From Alphaproteobacteria bacterium (GTDB lineage Bacteria; Pseudomonadota; Alphaproteobacteria; Micropepsales; Micropepsaceae): a DNA stretch of 52,518 bases. The notes below the pieces were generated by a model that saw only the letters and a list, made by a program, of their open reading frames with translations, had not been told where the DNA came from and searched no databases. A program made the translations under genes and the position numbers. Shown here in pieces: positions 24,258-33,035 of this stretch (position 1 is the first letter of the stretch; every line of letters begins with the position of its first letter). Location of the stretch: contig JAFARO010000016.1 in assembly GCA_019245415.1 (NCBI GenBank), positions 95,389 to 147,906 of the forward strand, in the 5' to 3' direction.

Positions 24258-25090
24258 GTGCGATGCCGCGCGAGATTGAGGCCGTCGAGGCCAAGGCCAG
24301 GGGCAGCTCGTTCTATGCCGCGATGCGGCTGATGCCGCGTCCCGAGCGCGAGGCGATGTTCGCCATCTACGCCTTCTGCCGCATGGTCGACGACATCGCC
24401 GACGACGGCCAGGGCACGCGCGAGGAGCGCTTCGCCGCGCTCGCGGCATGGCGGCGCGACCTCAATGTTCTGTATAGGGACGGTGTTGCTGTCCAGAGCG
24501 CCTTCCTCCAAGCCGCCGTGCGGCGCTATGGCTTGCGGCTGGCGGATTTTCTCGCCGTGATCGACGGCATGGAGATGGACGTCGCCGCCGACATCGTGGC
24601 ACCCGATCTCACGATCCTCGATCTCTATTGCGACCGCGTCGCGAGCGCGGTGGGGCGGCTGTCGATCAAGGTGTTCGGCATGGAGGAGGAGCCGGGCTTC
24701 CGCCTCGCCCACCATCTCGGCCGCGCGCTGCAGCTTACCAACATCCTGCGCGATCTCGACGAGGACGCCGCCATGGGCCGGCTCTATCTGGCGCGCGAGC
24801 ATCTGGAGGCCGCCGGCGTCGCTTGCGATCTCGGCGCGCTCGCCGACCCGCGCATCGACGCCGCGTGCCGCGCCACCGCGCGTCTCGCGCACGAACACTA
24901 CGCGCAGGCCGACGCCATCCTGCGCGCCAGGCCCAAGGGCCGCATCCGCACGCCCAGGCTGATGGGGGCGGTCTATGCGGAGATCCTGCGCGCCATGGAG
25001 CAGCAGGGATGGGCGCCGCCGCGCAAGCGCGTCAGCCTCCCCAAAGCGCAGCTTGCCCTGATCGCCCTGCGCCACGGCATCGTCGGATGA
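24254..25090 (+). CDS. hpnD: presqualene diphosphate synthase HpnD
   Basis: 278 residues. Both diphosphate-binding motifs are intact: YAFCRMVDDIADDG near residue 40 and LTNILRDLDEDAAMGRLYLA near residue 160, with the GSSFYAAM start block of phytoene/squalene synthases. It condenses two farnesyl diphosphates to presqualene diphosphate. Overlaps hpnC (ATGA) at its start and hpnE (ATGA) at its end. Confidence 0.95.
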   Translation: MSAMPREIEAVEAKARGSSFYAAMRLMPRPEREAMFAIYAFCRMVDDIADDGQGTREERFAALAAWRRDLNVLYRDGVAVQSAFLQAAVRRYGLRLADFLAVIDGMEMDVAADIVAPDLTILDLYCDRVASAVGRLSIKVFGMEEEPGFRLAHHLGRALQLTNILRDLDEDAAMGRLYLAREHLEAAGVACDLGALADPRIDAACRATARLAHEHYAQADAILRARPKGRIRTPRLMGAVYAEILRAMEQQGWAPPRKRVSLPKAQLALIALRHGIVG

Positions 25091-26334
25091 AGTGCGTCCA
25101 CGTCATCGGCGCGGGGCTCGCCGGCCTTGCGGCGGCCACTGCGCTCGCGGCCAAAGGCGTGCGGGTCGAACTCCACGAGGCCGCACCACAGGCCGGCGGA
25201 CGCTGCCGCTCCTATTTCGATCCCGTGCTCGGCCAGACCATCGACAACGGCAATCATCTCATCCTCTCCGGCAACCGCGCGACGTACGGCTATCTGCGCC
25301 GTATCGGCGCCGAACACGCGCTCGCCGGCCCCGCGCGCGCGCGTTTCGCTTTCGCCGACGTCCGCAGCGGCGAGCGTTGGACCATCGCGCCGAACGACGG
25401 ACCGCTGCCGTGGTGGACCTTGTCGCGCAAGCGCCGTGTGCCGCAGACCTCGCTGCGCGACTATGCGGGACTGCTGGGCTTGCTGTGGCCGGGCCGCGGC
25501 AAGCGCATCTGCGAGGTCCTGCGCTGCGACGGCGCGCTGTGGGAGCGGCTGATGCGGCCGTTCCTGCTGGCCGCACTGAACACCGAGCCGGAGACGGCCT
25601 CCGCTGCTCTCGCGGCCGCGGTGGTCCGCGAGACCATGGCCAAAGGCGGGCAGTCCTATCGCCCGCGCATCGCCCATCCCACCCTGGCCGCGACCTTCGT
25701 CGATCCCGCGCTCGGCTTTCTCGCGAAGAAGGACGTGCAGGTGCATTTCGGCGCGCGGCTGCGGCGCATCCTCTACGACGGCGTGCGCGCAACCGGCCTC
25801 GACTTCGGGGAACGCACACTCACCTTGGCGGAGGGGGACGGCGTCGTGCTGGCGGTGCCGCCCTGGGTCGCGGCCGATCTGGTGCCCGAGCTGGTGGTGC
25901 CCGAGCGCTTCCGCGCCATCGTCAACGCGCATTTCCGCGTCGCGCCGCCCCCGGATGCGCCGCTGATGCTGGGAGTGATCGGCGGTACGGCCGAGTGGAT
26001 CTTTTCCTTTCCCGACCGGGTTTCGGTGACGGTCAGCGGCGCGGACCGGATCGTCGATCGCGAGCGCGAAAGCCTGGCCGAAACGCTGTGGCAAGACGTA
26101 GCGGCGGCGCTCGGCCTGCCCGAGGCCCTGCCGCCGTGGCAAATCGTCAAGGAGAAGCGCGCCACCTTCGCCGCGACGCCCGAACAGGATGCGCGCCGGC
26201 CGAAAGCCGAGACCCGCTGGCGCAACCTGGCGCTCGCCGGCGACTGGACGGCGACCGGGCTGCCGGCGACCCTCGAGGGTGCGGTGCGCTCAGGCCACAA
26301 GGCCGCTGAAATCGCCTATAGTCGGACGCGATGA
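25087..26334 (+). CDS. hpnE: hydroxysqualene dehydroxylase HpnE
   Basis: 415 residues, FAD-dependent amine-oxidase-type protein. The N-terminal VHVIGAGLAGLAAATALAAK is the dinucleotide-binding fold, with GGRCRSYFD and the C-terminal NLALAGDWTATGLPATLEGAV as second FAD contact. HpnE reduces hydroxysqualene to squalene, the substrate of the cyclase encoded next. Couples to hpnD and shc by ATGA overlaps. Confidence 0.94.
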   Translation: MKCVHVIGAGLAGLAAATALAAKGVRVELHEAAPQAGGRCRSYFDPVLGQTIDNGNHLILSGNRATYGYLRRIGAEHALAGPARARFAFADVRSGERWTIAPNDGPLPWWTLSRKRRVPQTSLRDYAGLLGLLWPGRGKRICEVLRCDGALWERLMRPFLLAALNTEPETASAALAAAVVRETMAKGGQSYRPRIAHPTLAATFVDPALGFLAKKDVQVHFGARLRRILYDGVRATGLDFGERTLTLAEGDGVVLAVPPWVAADLVPELVVPERFRAIVNAHFRVAPPPDAPLMLGVIGGTAEWIFSFPDRVSVTVSGADRIVDRERESLAETLWQDVAAALGLPEALPPWQIVKEKRATFAATPEQDARRPKAETRWRNLALAGDWTATGLPATLEGAVRSGHKAAEIAYSRTR

Positions 26335-28268
26335 ACCAGATTTCGGCCGAGGAGACCAACTGGGCGGCGCTGGAGGCCAGCGTGCGCGGCGCCACGGCCG
26401 CGCTGTTGTCGCAACAAAGAGCCGACGGGCACTGGGTCTTCGAGCTCGAGGCCGACGCGACCATCCCGTCGGAATACGTGCTGCTGGTGCACTATCTCGC
26501 CGAGACGCCGGACCTCGAGCTGGAGCGCAAGATCGGCGTCTATCTGCGCCGCATCCAGGCCGATCACGGCGGCTGGCCGCTCTATCACGGCGGCGCGCTC
26601 GACATCAGCGCCACGGTGAAGGCTTATTTCGCGCTGAAGATGATCGGCGACGATATCGACGCGCCGCATATGGCGCGCGCGCGCGAGGAGATTTTGAAGC
26701 GCGGCGGCGCGCTCAGGGCCAACGTCTTCACCCGCATCCTGCTCGCGCTCTATGGCGAGACGTCCTGGGCGAACGTGCCGACAGTTCCCGTCGAGCTGAT
26801 CCTGCTGCCGCGCTGGTTCCCGATCCATCTCTCCAAGATGTCCTATTGGGCGCGCACGGTGATCGTGCCGCTGCTGGTGCTGGCGGCGAAGAAGCCCGTG
26901 GCGCGCAACCCGCGCGGCGTGCACGTCGGCGAGCTGTTCGTGCCCGGCGGCACCGCGGCGTCGAAGCGCGCGCCGCATCAAAGCGCGTTCTGGTCGGCCT
27001 TCTTCGGCGCGCTGGATTGGGTCTTGAAACGCGTCGAGCCGTTCTGGCCGAAAAAACTGCGCCAGCGCGCGATCGACGAATGCGTAAGCTGGACGACCAA
27101 GCGTCTCAATGGCGAGGACGGACTGGGCGCGATCTACCCCGCCATGGCCAACAGCGTGATGATGTTCGATGCGATGGGCTATGCGCCCGACCATCCCGAC
27201 CGCGCCATTGCGCGGCGCTCGGTCGGGAAGCTGCTGGTGGTCAGGGACGACGAAGCCTATTGCCAGCCCTGCGTCTCGCCGATCTGGGATACGGCCTTGA
27301 TGTGTCATGCACTGATGGAGTCGAAGGACGAAGCCGCTCAAGCAGCCGTCGGGCGCGCGCTCGATTGGCTGAAAGGCCGTCAGGTGCTGGATGTCAAAGG
27401 CGACTGGGCGGAAGAGCGGCCGGACGTGCGGCCCGGCGGCTGGGCCTTCCAGTACTGGAACGACTATTACCCCGATCTCGACGACACCGCGGTGGTGGCG
27501 ATGGCGCTGCATCGCTTCGATGCGCCGCGCCATGCCGAAGCCATCGCGCGCGGCCGCGAATGGGTCGAAGGCCTGCAGAGCAAGAACGGTGGCTGGGGCG
27601 CCTTCGACGCCGACAACGTCCATTACTACCTCAACAACATCCCCTTCGCCGATCACGGCGCGCTGCTCGATCCGCCGACCGACGACGTCACCAGCCGCTG
27701 CATCGGCCTGCTGATGCAACTCGGCGCCGACGTGAGCGGTCCACACGTCAAAGCCGGCGTCGATTTCCTGCGCAAATCGCAGATGAGGGACGGCAGCTGG
27801 TTCGGCCGCTGGGGCGTGAACTATATCTACGGCACCTGGTCGGCGTTGGCGGGGTTGAATGCGGCGGGCATTGCTGCCGGCGATCCCATGGTGCGCCGCG
27901 CCGTGGAGTGGTTGGTGGCGATCCAGAACGCGGACGGCGGCTGGGGCGAGAGCTGCGACAGCTACAAGCTCGATTACAAAGGGTACGAACGCAGCGCCTC
28001 GTGCGCCTCGCAGACCGCCTGGGCCCTGCTCGGGTTGATGGCCGCGGGCGAGGTCGATCACCCCGCGGTGGCGCGCGGCATCCGCTATCTGCAGGCGACA
28101 CAGCGCGAGGACGGGCTGTGGCCGGAGGAGAGCTACACCGGCGGCGGCTTCCCGCGCGTCTTTTATCTGCGCTATCACGGCTATGCGAAGTTCTTCCCGC
28201 TGTGGGCCGTGGCGCGCTACCGCAACCTCAAGAGCGGCAATTCGCGGCAAGTCGGATACGGTTTGTGA
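26331..28268 (+). CDS. shc: squalene-hopene cyclase
   Basis: 645 residues, usual length. The proton-donor motif is D382-L-D384-D385 (YPDLDDTAVV), and several QW-type repeats are visible (for example GHWVFELE, DHGGWPLY, KNGGWGAFDADN, DGSWFGRWGVNYIYGTW, NADGGWGESCDSY, EDGLWPEESYTGGGFP). It cyclises squalene to hopene/hopanol at the membrane surface. The stop shares its last base with the start of the small membrane-protein gene that follows. Confidence 0.97.
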   Translation: MNQISAEETNWAALEASVRGATAALLSQQRADGHWVFELEADATIPSEYVLLVHYLAETPDLELERKIGVYLRRIQADHGGWPLYHGGALDISATVKAYFALKMIGDDIDAPHMARAREEILKRGGALRANVFTRILLALYGETSWANVPTVPVELILLPRWFPIHLSKMSYWARTVIVPLLVLAAKKPVARNPRGVHVGELFVPGGTAASKRAPHQSAFWSAFFGALDWVLKRVEPFWPKKLRQRAIDECVSWTTKRLNGEDGLGAIYPAMANSVMMFDAMGYAPDHPDRAIARRSVGKLLVVRDDEAYCQPCVSPIWDTALMCHALMESKDEAAQAAVGRALDWLKGRQVLDVKGDWAEERPDVRPGGWAFQYWNDYYPDLDDTAVVAMALHRFDAPRHAEAIARGREWVEGLQSKNGGWGAFDADNVHYYLNNIPFADHGALLDPPTDDVTSRCIGLLMQLGADVSGPHVKAGVDFLRKSQMRDGSWFGRWGVNYIYGTWSALAGLNAAGIAAGDPMVRRAVEWLVAIQNADGGWGESCDSYKLDYKGYERSASCASQTAWALLGLMAAGEVDHPAVARGIRYLQATQREDGLWPEESYTGGGFPRVFYLRYHGYAKFFPLWAVARYRNLKSGNSRQVGYGL

Positions 28269-28507
28269 TGACGACGCGCCGCCGAGCCGCGCTTGTTGCC
28301 ACATCGGTCGCACTTGCCGTTTCAATGGGGCTCGTTCTGGCCGACCAACTGGGCAATCTGCGCTGGTTCTGGCCTTACGACACCGACGTGCTGGCGGTCG
28401 CCATCCTGTTATGTATCGTCTGCACTTATCCGCTCTGCACGGCGGTAGGGCCGATGATGAAAGAATATCAGGCCAGGATCGAGCGCGAAGACAGCGAACA
28501 TAAATGA
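28268..28507 (+). CDS. small two-helix membrane protein between shc and hpnG
   Basis: 79 residues. Helix 1 (AALVATSVALAVSMGLVLA, about residues 7-25) and helix 2 (VLAVAILLCIVCTYPLCTAVG, about 41-61) flank a short loop NLRWFWPYDTD; the C-terminus is charged (EYQARIEREDSEHK). TGATG joins it to shc and ATGA to hpnG, so it is an integral part of the operon. I do not recognise a family; a membrane partner of the cyclase or of side-chain assembly is conceivable. Confidence 0.7.
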   Translation: MTTRRRAALVATSVALAVSMGLVLADQLGNLRWFWPYDTDVLAVAILLCIVCTYPLCTAVGPMMKEYQARIEREDSEHK

Positions 28508-29142
28508 CGATCCTCGCCGTGTGCGGGCTGAAGCGTGAAGCGCGGATTTTAAGGACGGCCCACGTCCGCGTTGCCGTCGGAACCAGATTGGAAATCGCAT
28601 CCGATATCCGCGGCGTCATCTCCGTCGGCATCGCGGGTGCCTTGTCGCCTGACTTGAAGATCGGCGATGCCGTGGTCGCCGAGCGTGTCGTCACCGCCAA
28701 CGACATCTTCGAGACCGATGCGGGCTGGACCGCGCGGCTCGCGGCCCGTGTGCCGGACGCCATGCTGGGCGCAGTGCTCGGGCGCGGCGAGATCGCTGGC
28801 AGCGCCGAGGTCAAGGCTTTGCTCCACCAATCGACCAAGGCGGTATCGGTGGATTTGGAATCCCATGTTGCAGCACGTGCCGCCGCGGCCAGGAACCTCC
28901 CCTTTGCGGCGCTGCGCATAATCTCGGATATAGCCGAACAAGAGCTTCCGCGGGCGGCGCTGGTGGCAATGAAGCCGGACGGATCAATTTCGCTGGGGCG
29001 CGTGTTGATGTCGGTGATGAGCAAGCCTGCGCAAATCCCGGCGCTCATCCGCACCGCGCGCGACAGCGAGAAGGCGTTCGCCGCCTTACTGCGCTGCGTC
29101 GAGGCGCTGGGGCCGGGTCTTGGCTGTCCGTATCTCGGCTAG
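28504..29142 (+). CDS. hpnG: adenosylhopane nucleosidase/phosphorylase HpnG
   Basis: 212 residues, nucleoside-phosphorylase-like: MTILAVCGLKREARIL, ISVGIAGALSPDLKIGDAVVA and SVDLESHVAARAA with the conserved acidic residue. HpnG removes adenine from adenosylhopane to give ribosylhopane or its phosphate. ATGA overlap with the small membrane-protein gene. Its last 19 codons overlap the end of hpnH on the other strand. Confidence 0.94.
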   Translation: MTILAVCGLKREARILRTAHVRVAVGTRLEIASDIRGVISVGIAGALSPDLKIGDAVVAERVVTANDIFETDAGWTARLAARVPDAMLGAVLGRGEIAGSAEVKALLHQSTKAVSVDLESHVAARAAAARNLPFAALRIISDIAEQELPRAALVAMKPDGSISLGRVLMSVMSKPAQIPALIRTARDSEKAFAALLRCVEALGPGLGCPYLG

Positions 29143-30234
29143 CTTGTGCTCGACATGCTTGGAGAAGACGAACTCGGCGGGGCGCTGCCGGGAAGTGTCG
29201 ATGTCTTTGGCGAAGGGCCCGTCGGTCTTCACGCCGCGCAACGCCAGGGGAATGAGCTTGTGCGGGCGCTTGATCGAGTCGACGACCGCGGTGCCCTCGA
29301 AACCGCAATGGACCATGCAGTCCTGGCACTTCTCGTACTTGCCGACGCCGTATTTGTCCCACTCGGTGTCTTCCATCAGCTCCTTGAAGGTCTTGGCATA
29401 GCCTTCGCCGAGGAGATAGCACGGCTTCTGCCAGCCGAAGACGCAACGCAGCGGCATCGACCACGGCGTGCACTCGTACGCCTGGTTGCCGGCGAGGAAG
29501 TCGAGGAACAGCGCCGACTGGGTGAATTCCCAATTCTTGCCGCCATTGCCGCGGCTGAGAATGTCGCGGAACAGCTTCTTGGTGCGCTCGCGGTTGAGGA
29601 AGCTTTCCTGGTCGGGGGCGCGCTCATAGGCGTAGCCCGGCGAGATGGTGATGCCGTCGAGGCCCATCTCGGTCATCAGGTCGAAGAACTTCGCCACCCG
29701 CTCCGGGATGGCATTCGAGAACAGCGTGCAATTGATCTGCGTGCGGAAACCCTTGCTCTTGGCAAGCTTGATCGCCTCGATGGCCTTGTCGTAGACGCCG
29801 TCGAGACAGACCGAATGGTCATGCATCGCCTTGTCGCCGTCGAGATGGATCGACCAGGTGAAATTGGCGTGCGGCTTGTACTGGTCGATCTTCTTGGCCA
29901 GCAGCAGCGCATTGGTGCAGAGGATGACGAACTTGTCTCGCGCCAGGAACCCTTCGACGATCCTGGGCATGTCGCGGTGGAGCAGCGGCTCGCCCCCGGC
30001 GATGGAGACCGCGGGCGCCCCGCACTCGTCGATCGCCTGCATGCATTCGTCGTAAGAGAGCCGCTGGTTCAGGATTTCGTCGGGATAGTCGATCTTGCCG
30101 CAGCCGGCGCAGGCGAGATTGCAGCGGAACAGAGGCTCCAGCATCAGCACCAGCGGATAGCGCTTCACCCCGGAAAGGTGCTGCTTCATCACATAGGTGC
30201 CGATCTTGGCGGCCTGCTTGAGAGGAATGCCCAT
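29086..30234 (-). CDS. hpnH: adenosyl-hopene transferase HpnH (radical SAM)
   Basis: 382 residues. The radical SAM ligands are C38, C42 and C45 in FRCNLACAGCGKIDYP; SIAGGEPLLH is the GGE motif. A C-terminal domain has further cysteines (CTPWSMPLRCVFGWQKPC, CQDCMVHCGFEG), as in other HpnH/SPASM-like proteins. HpnH attaches the 5'-deoxyadenosyl group to hopene, the first step of C35 hopanoid synthesis. Five bases downstream of ispH in the same operon; converges on hpnG with a 57-bp coding overlap. Confidence 0.95.
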   Translation of the reverse strand: MGIPLKQAAKIGTYVMKQHLSGVKRYPLVLMLEPLFRCNLACAGCGKIDYPDEILNQRLSYDECMQAIDECGAPAVSIAGGEPLLHRDMPRIVEGFLARDKFVILCTNALLLAKKIDQYKPHANFTWSIHLDGDKAMHDHSVCLDGVYDKAIEAIKLAKSKGFRTQINCTLFSNAIPERVAKFFDLMTEMGLDGITISPGYAYERAPDQESFLNRERTKKLFRDILSRGNGGKNWEFTQSALFLDFLAGNQAYECTPWSMPLRCVFGWQKPCYLLGEGYAKTFKELMEDTEWDKYGVGKYEKCQDCMVHCGFEGTAVVDSIKRPHKLIPLALRGVKTDGPFAKDIDTSRQRPAEFVFSKHVEHKLAEIRTAKTRPQRLDAAQ

Positions 30235-30239
30235 CGGCG

Positions 30240-31163
30240 CTAATCCCGCAATTCGGCCGGCAGGCGGAACTCGATATGCTCCTTCTTGCCGTCCATGGTT
30301 GTGACCTCGACCGGCGCGATACGCCCGAGCGCGCCGATCACGTCGTCGACCAGCTTTTCCGGTGCCGAGGCGCCCGCGGTCAGACCCACCGCGCTCTTGC
30401 CCTTGACCCAGAGGGGATCGAGCTCGCTGCCGTCGGCGATGAGATAGGACGGAACCCCCGCCTCGCGGCCGATCTCCACCAGCCGGTTGGAGTTCGAGCT
30501 GTTCTTGGCGCCCACCACCAGGATCACGTCGGCGACTTTCGCAAGTTCGCGCACTGCGGTCTGGCGGTTCTGGGTCGCGTAGCAGATGTCGGTGGTTTCG
30601 GGCCCGACGATGTCGGCGAATTTGCGCTTCAGAGCCGCGATGATGCTCTTGGTGTCGTCGATGGAGAGCGTGGTCTGCGTGATATAGGCAGCCGGCGTTG
30701 CCGGATCGATCTTCAGCGCGTCGACATCGGCTTCCGAGGAGACCAGGAACACCGGAGCGCCCACTTGGCCCATCGTGCCTTCGACCTCGGGATGGCCGGC
30801 ATGGCCGATCAGGATCAGCTTGCGGCCGTGTGCGACATAGCGCTTGCCCTGGTTGTGCACTTTCGAAACCAGCGGACAGGTCGCGTCGAGCACGGGCAGC
30901 CCGCGCGCCGACGCATCCTTGACCACGCTTTGGGGCACGCCGTGAGCGCTGAACACCGTCACCGCGCCATCGGGCACTTCGTTCAATTCCTCGACGAAGC
31001 GCGCGCCCTTGTTCTTGAGCGCGTCCACGACATGCTTGTTGTGCACGATCTCATGGCGCACATAGACGGGCTGTCCGTACTTCTCGAGCGCGCGCTCGAC
31101 GATGTCGATGGCCCGGACGACGCCCGCGCAAAAGCCGCGCGGCTGGGCAAGGACGACACGCAT
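30240..31163 (-). CDS. ispH: 4-hydroxy-3-methylbut-2-enyl diphosphate reductase
   Basis: 307 residues. The three [4Fe-4S] cysteines are C12 (RGFCAGV), the one in [11 protein letters not shown] and the one in [12 protein letters not shown]; the E in PEVEGTMGQ and the NSSNSNRL loop are catalytic. Last step of the MEP pathway, giving IPP and DMAPP for farnesyl diphosphate and so for hopanoids. Transcribed with hpnH, divergent from ispA. Confidence 0.97.
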   Translation of the reverse strand: MRVVLAQPRGFCAGVVRAIDIVERALEKYGQPVYVRHEIVHNKHVVDALKNKGARFVEELNEVPDGAVTVFSAHGVPQSVVKDASARGLPVLDATCPLVSKVHNQGKRYVAHGRKLILIGHAGHPEVEGTMGQVGAPVFLVSSEADVDALKIDPATPAAYITQTTLSIDDTKSIIAALKRKFADIVGPETTDICYATQNRQTAVRELAKVADVILVVGAKNSSNSNRLVEIGREAGVPSYLIADGSELDPLWVKGKSAVGLTAGASAPEKLVDDVIGALGRIAPVEVTTMDGKKEHIEFRLPAELRD

Positions 31164-31322
31164 GGACTGGCTCCAAAGGCCGAGACGGCCCCGAACCCCA
31201 TCTTCCAGAAACGCACGAGGCCTGCAATGGCTTTATTGCAACGCAACATGCAATAGTTCGCCAAGGGGCTTGGCGACAGCACTGATATGCTATGGTCGCC
31301 GCACGCGAGTTCGTGCCGGATC
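31164..31322. promoter_or_regulatory. divergent ispH/ispA promoter region
   Basis: AT-richer 159-bp gap that must hold both promoters. It contains an inverted repeat ATTGCA-N8-TGCAAT (31235-31254), placed about 70-90 bp from each start. No confident -35/-10 pair could be assigned to either strand. Confidence 0.35.
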
Positions 31323-32243
31323 ATGAACAACTTTTCACCAGCTTTCGACCGCCCCGATGCGGGGCTTGGACCTGCCATGGCGCAGTCTGCCCGGGCGGTG
31401 GATGCCATTCTCGAACAGATCCTGCCCAAGCCGCACGGGCTCCACGCACGCGTCCAGGAAGCCATGCGTTACGCGGTTTTTGCGGGTGGCAAGCGGCTTC
31501 GGCCGTTCCTGGTCCTCGAAAGCGCGCGGCTGTTCGGGGCGAAGGAGGACGGCGCGCTGAGGGCGGCCGCCGCGATCGAGGCGCTGCACACCTATTCGCT
31601 GGTCCATGACGACCTTCCCTGCATGGACGACGATGCGCTGCGCCGCGGGCGGCCGACGGCCCACATCGCCTTCGACGAGGCGACGGCGGTGCTGGCCGGC
31701 GATGCGCTGCTGACCATTGCGTTCGAAATCCTGGCCGATCCTGCGACCCATCCCTCCGCCGAGGTGCGCTGCCAGCTCGCCGCGCGTCTGGCGCAAGCCG
31801 CAGGCAGCAACGGCATGATCGGCGGCCAGATGATCGACATGCGGGCTCAGGATGCCGCATTCGGCGCCAATGAGATCATGCTCCTGCAGCGGCTCAAGAC
31901 CGGGCAGCTGTTCGAATTCTCCTGTGAGGCCGGCGCGATCCTGGGCGAAGCCGGTGAGGCGGATCGTGGGCGGCTGCGCCGCTATGCGCGCAACATGGGT
32001 CTGGTGTTCCAGATAACCGACGACCTGCTGGACGTCACGAGCACCGCGGAAAAAACCGGCAAGGGGGTGGGCAAGGACCAGAACAAGGGCAAAGCGACCC
32101 TGGTGTCCATCTATGGCGTCGCGCACGCCCGCGCCGAGGCGCAAAGGCTGGCCGAAGCCGCGGCCGAGGAGCTGACCCTCTACGGCGCCGCCGCCGCCCG
32201 CCTGCATGCCTTTCCATTCTCGCTTCTGGACCGCGAGGCTTGA
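31323..32243 (+). CDS. ispA: farnesyl diphosphate synthase (polyprenyl synthetase family)
   Basis: 306 residues from the ATG at 31323. The first Asp-rich motif is HDDLPCMDDDALRRGRPT and the second is ITDDLLDVTSTAEKTGK; GKRLRPFLV is the IPP-binding block. The two residues between the first two DD pairs (LPCMDD) are those of bacterial IspA-type farnesyl synthases. It supplies FPP to HpnD. Followed 40 bp later by hpnM. Confidence 0.95.
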   Translation: MNNFSPAFDRPDAGLGPAMAQSARAVDAILEQILPKPHGLHARVQEAMRYAVFAGGKRLRPFLVLESARLFGAKEDGALRAAAAIEALHTYSLVHDDLPCMDDDALRRGRPTAHIAFDEATAVLAGDALLTIAFEILADPATHPSAEVRCQLAARLAQAAGSNGMIGGQMIDMRAQDAAFGANEIMLLQRLKTGQLFEFSCEAGAILGEAGEADRGRLRRYARNMGLVFQITDDLLDVTSTAEKTGKGVGKDQNKGKATLVSIYGVAHARAEAQRLAEAAAEELTLYGAAAARLHAFPFSLLDREA

Positions 32244-32283
32244 CCAAAATCCGCCGCAAACGTTTCGTCCCCTTGGAGGCACC

Positions 32284-32889
32284 ATGAAGACGATGACGCT
32301 TTTCCGGTTCGCAGCTTTGGCGGTGGCGCTGACGATGGCCGCCCCTGCCGCGGCTCAGACCGATCCGGCGGTGCAGACGGTGCAGTCGTTCTACGACGGC
32401 TTGATGGACACCATGAAGCAGGGAAAGGCGCTGGGCCTTAATGGGCGCATCGCCAAGATGACACCCGTCGTCGAGCAGGCCTATGACCTTGGCGACATGA
32501 CCAGGATCATCGTCGGGCCCGGCTGGGCGGGTCTGTCGGCGAGCGATCAGCAGGGCCTGACCAAGGCCTTCGAGCGCATGACGGTCGTGAGCTATGCCAA
32601 GAACTTCGACAGCTATGGCGGCGAGAAATTCGTCGTCGATCCGGCCGTGCAACCGCGCGGCGCCGACAAGATCGTGCAGAGCAAGCTGGTCACCTCGGGC
32701 CAGACCGTTCCCTTCAACTACCGCCTGCGCGAAGTGGGCGGATCGTGGAAGATCCTCGACGTCTATCTGAACGGCACGATCAGCGAACTGGCCACGCGGC
32801 GCTCCGATTTCGGAGCCACGCTCGCATCCGGCGGCGCGCCGGCGCTGATCAAGAAGATCAACGACCTCACCGATTCGCTGATGAAATAG
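32284..32889 (+). CDS. hpnM: hopanoid-associated periplasmic transport protein HpnM (MlaC-like)
   Basis: 201 residues from the ATG at 32284 (GGAGG 5 bases before). Signal peptide about 1-24 (APAAAQ/TDP). The mature protein is of the MlaC/Ttg2D type: VQSFYDGLMDTMKQ, MTRIIVGPGWAGLS, FERMTVVSYAKNFDSY and SWKILDVYLNGTISELATRRSDF. HpnM goes with the RND exporter HpnN and is thought to move hopanoid or other lipid between membranes. Converges on hpnN across a palindromic repeat. Confidence 0.9.
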   Translation: MKTMTLFRFAALAVALTMAAPAAAQTDPAVQTVQSFYDGLMDTMKQGKALGLNGRIAKMTPVVEQAYDLGDMTRIIVGPGWAGLSASDQQGLTKAFERMTVVSYAKNFDSYGGEKFVVDPAVQPRGADKIVQSKLVTSGQTVPFNYRLREVGGSWKILDVYLNGTISELATRRSDFGATLASGGAPALIKKINDLTDSLMK

Positions 32890-32928
32890 GGCTGTGGCGT
32901 TTCCAACCCGTTTCGTCAATTTCATATT

Positions 32929-33009
32929 GTCATCGCCCGCTTTATGCGGGCGACCCATATTTCTCTTTTCGTTGCCAAATTGGGTCGCCCGGACAAGCCG
33001 GGCGATGAC
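32929..33009. repeat. composite palindromic repeat, family A copy 2
   Basis: Same design as the copy at 6287-6370: GTCATCGCCCGC-TTTAT-GCGGGCGACCCAT, a short spacer, then ATTGGGTCGCCCGG...CCGGGCGATGAC. Here it lies between the convergent genes hpnM and hpnN, where it can act as a bidirectional terminator-like hairpin. Confidence 0.9.
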
Positions 33010-33035
33010 AATGATTTCTTGATTGAAACCGGCAA

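Noticed and set aside
26316..29054. 912-codon open frame on the minus strand opposite shc and hpnG
   Set aside because: Antisense shadow of GC-rich genes; low-complexity translation, no start signal, contradicts the certain cyclase gene.
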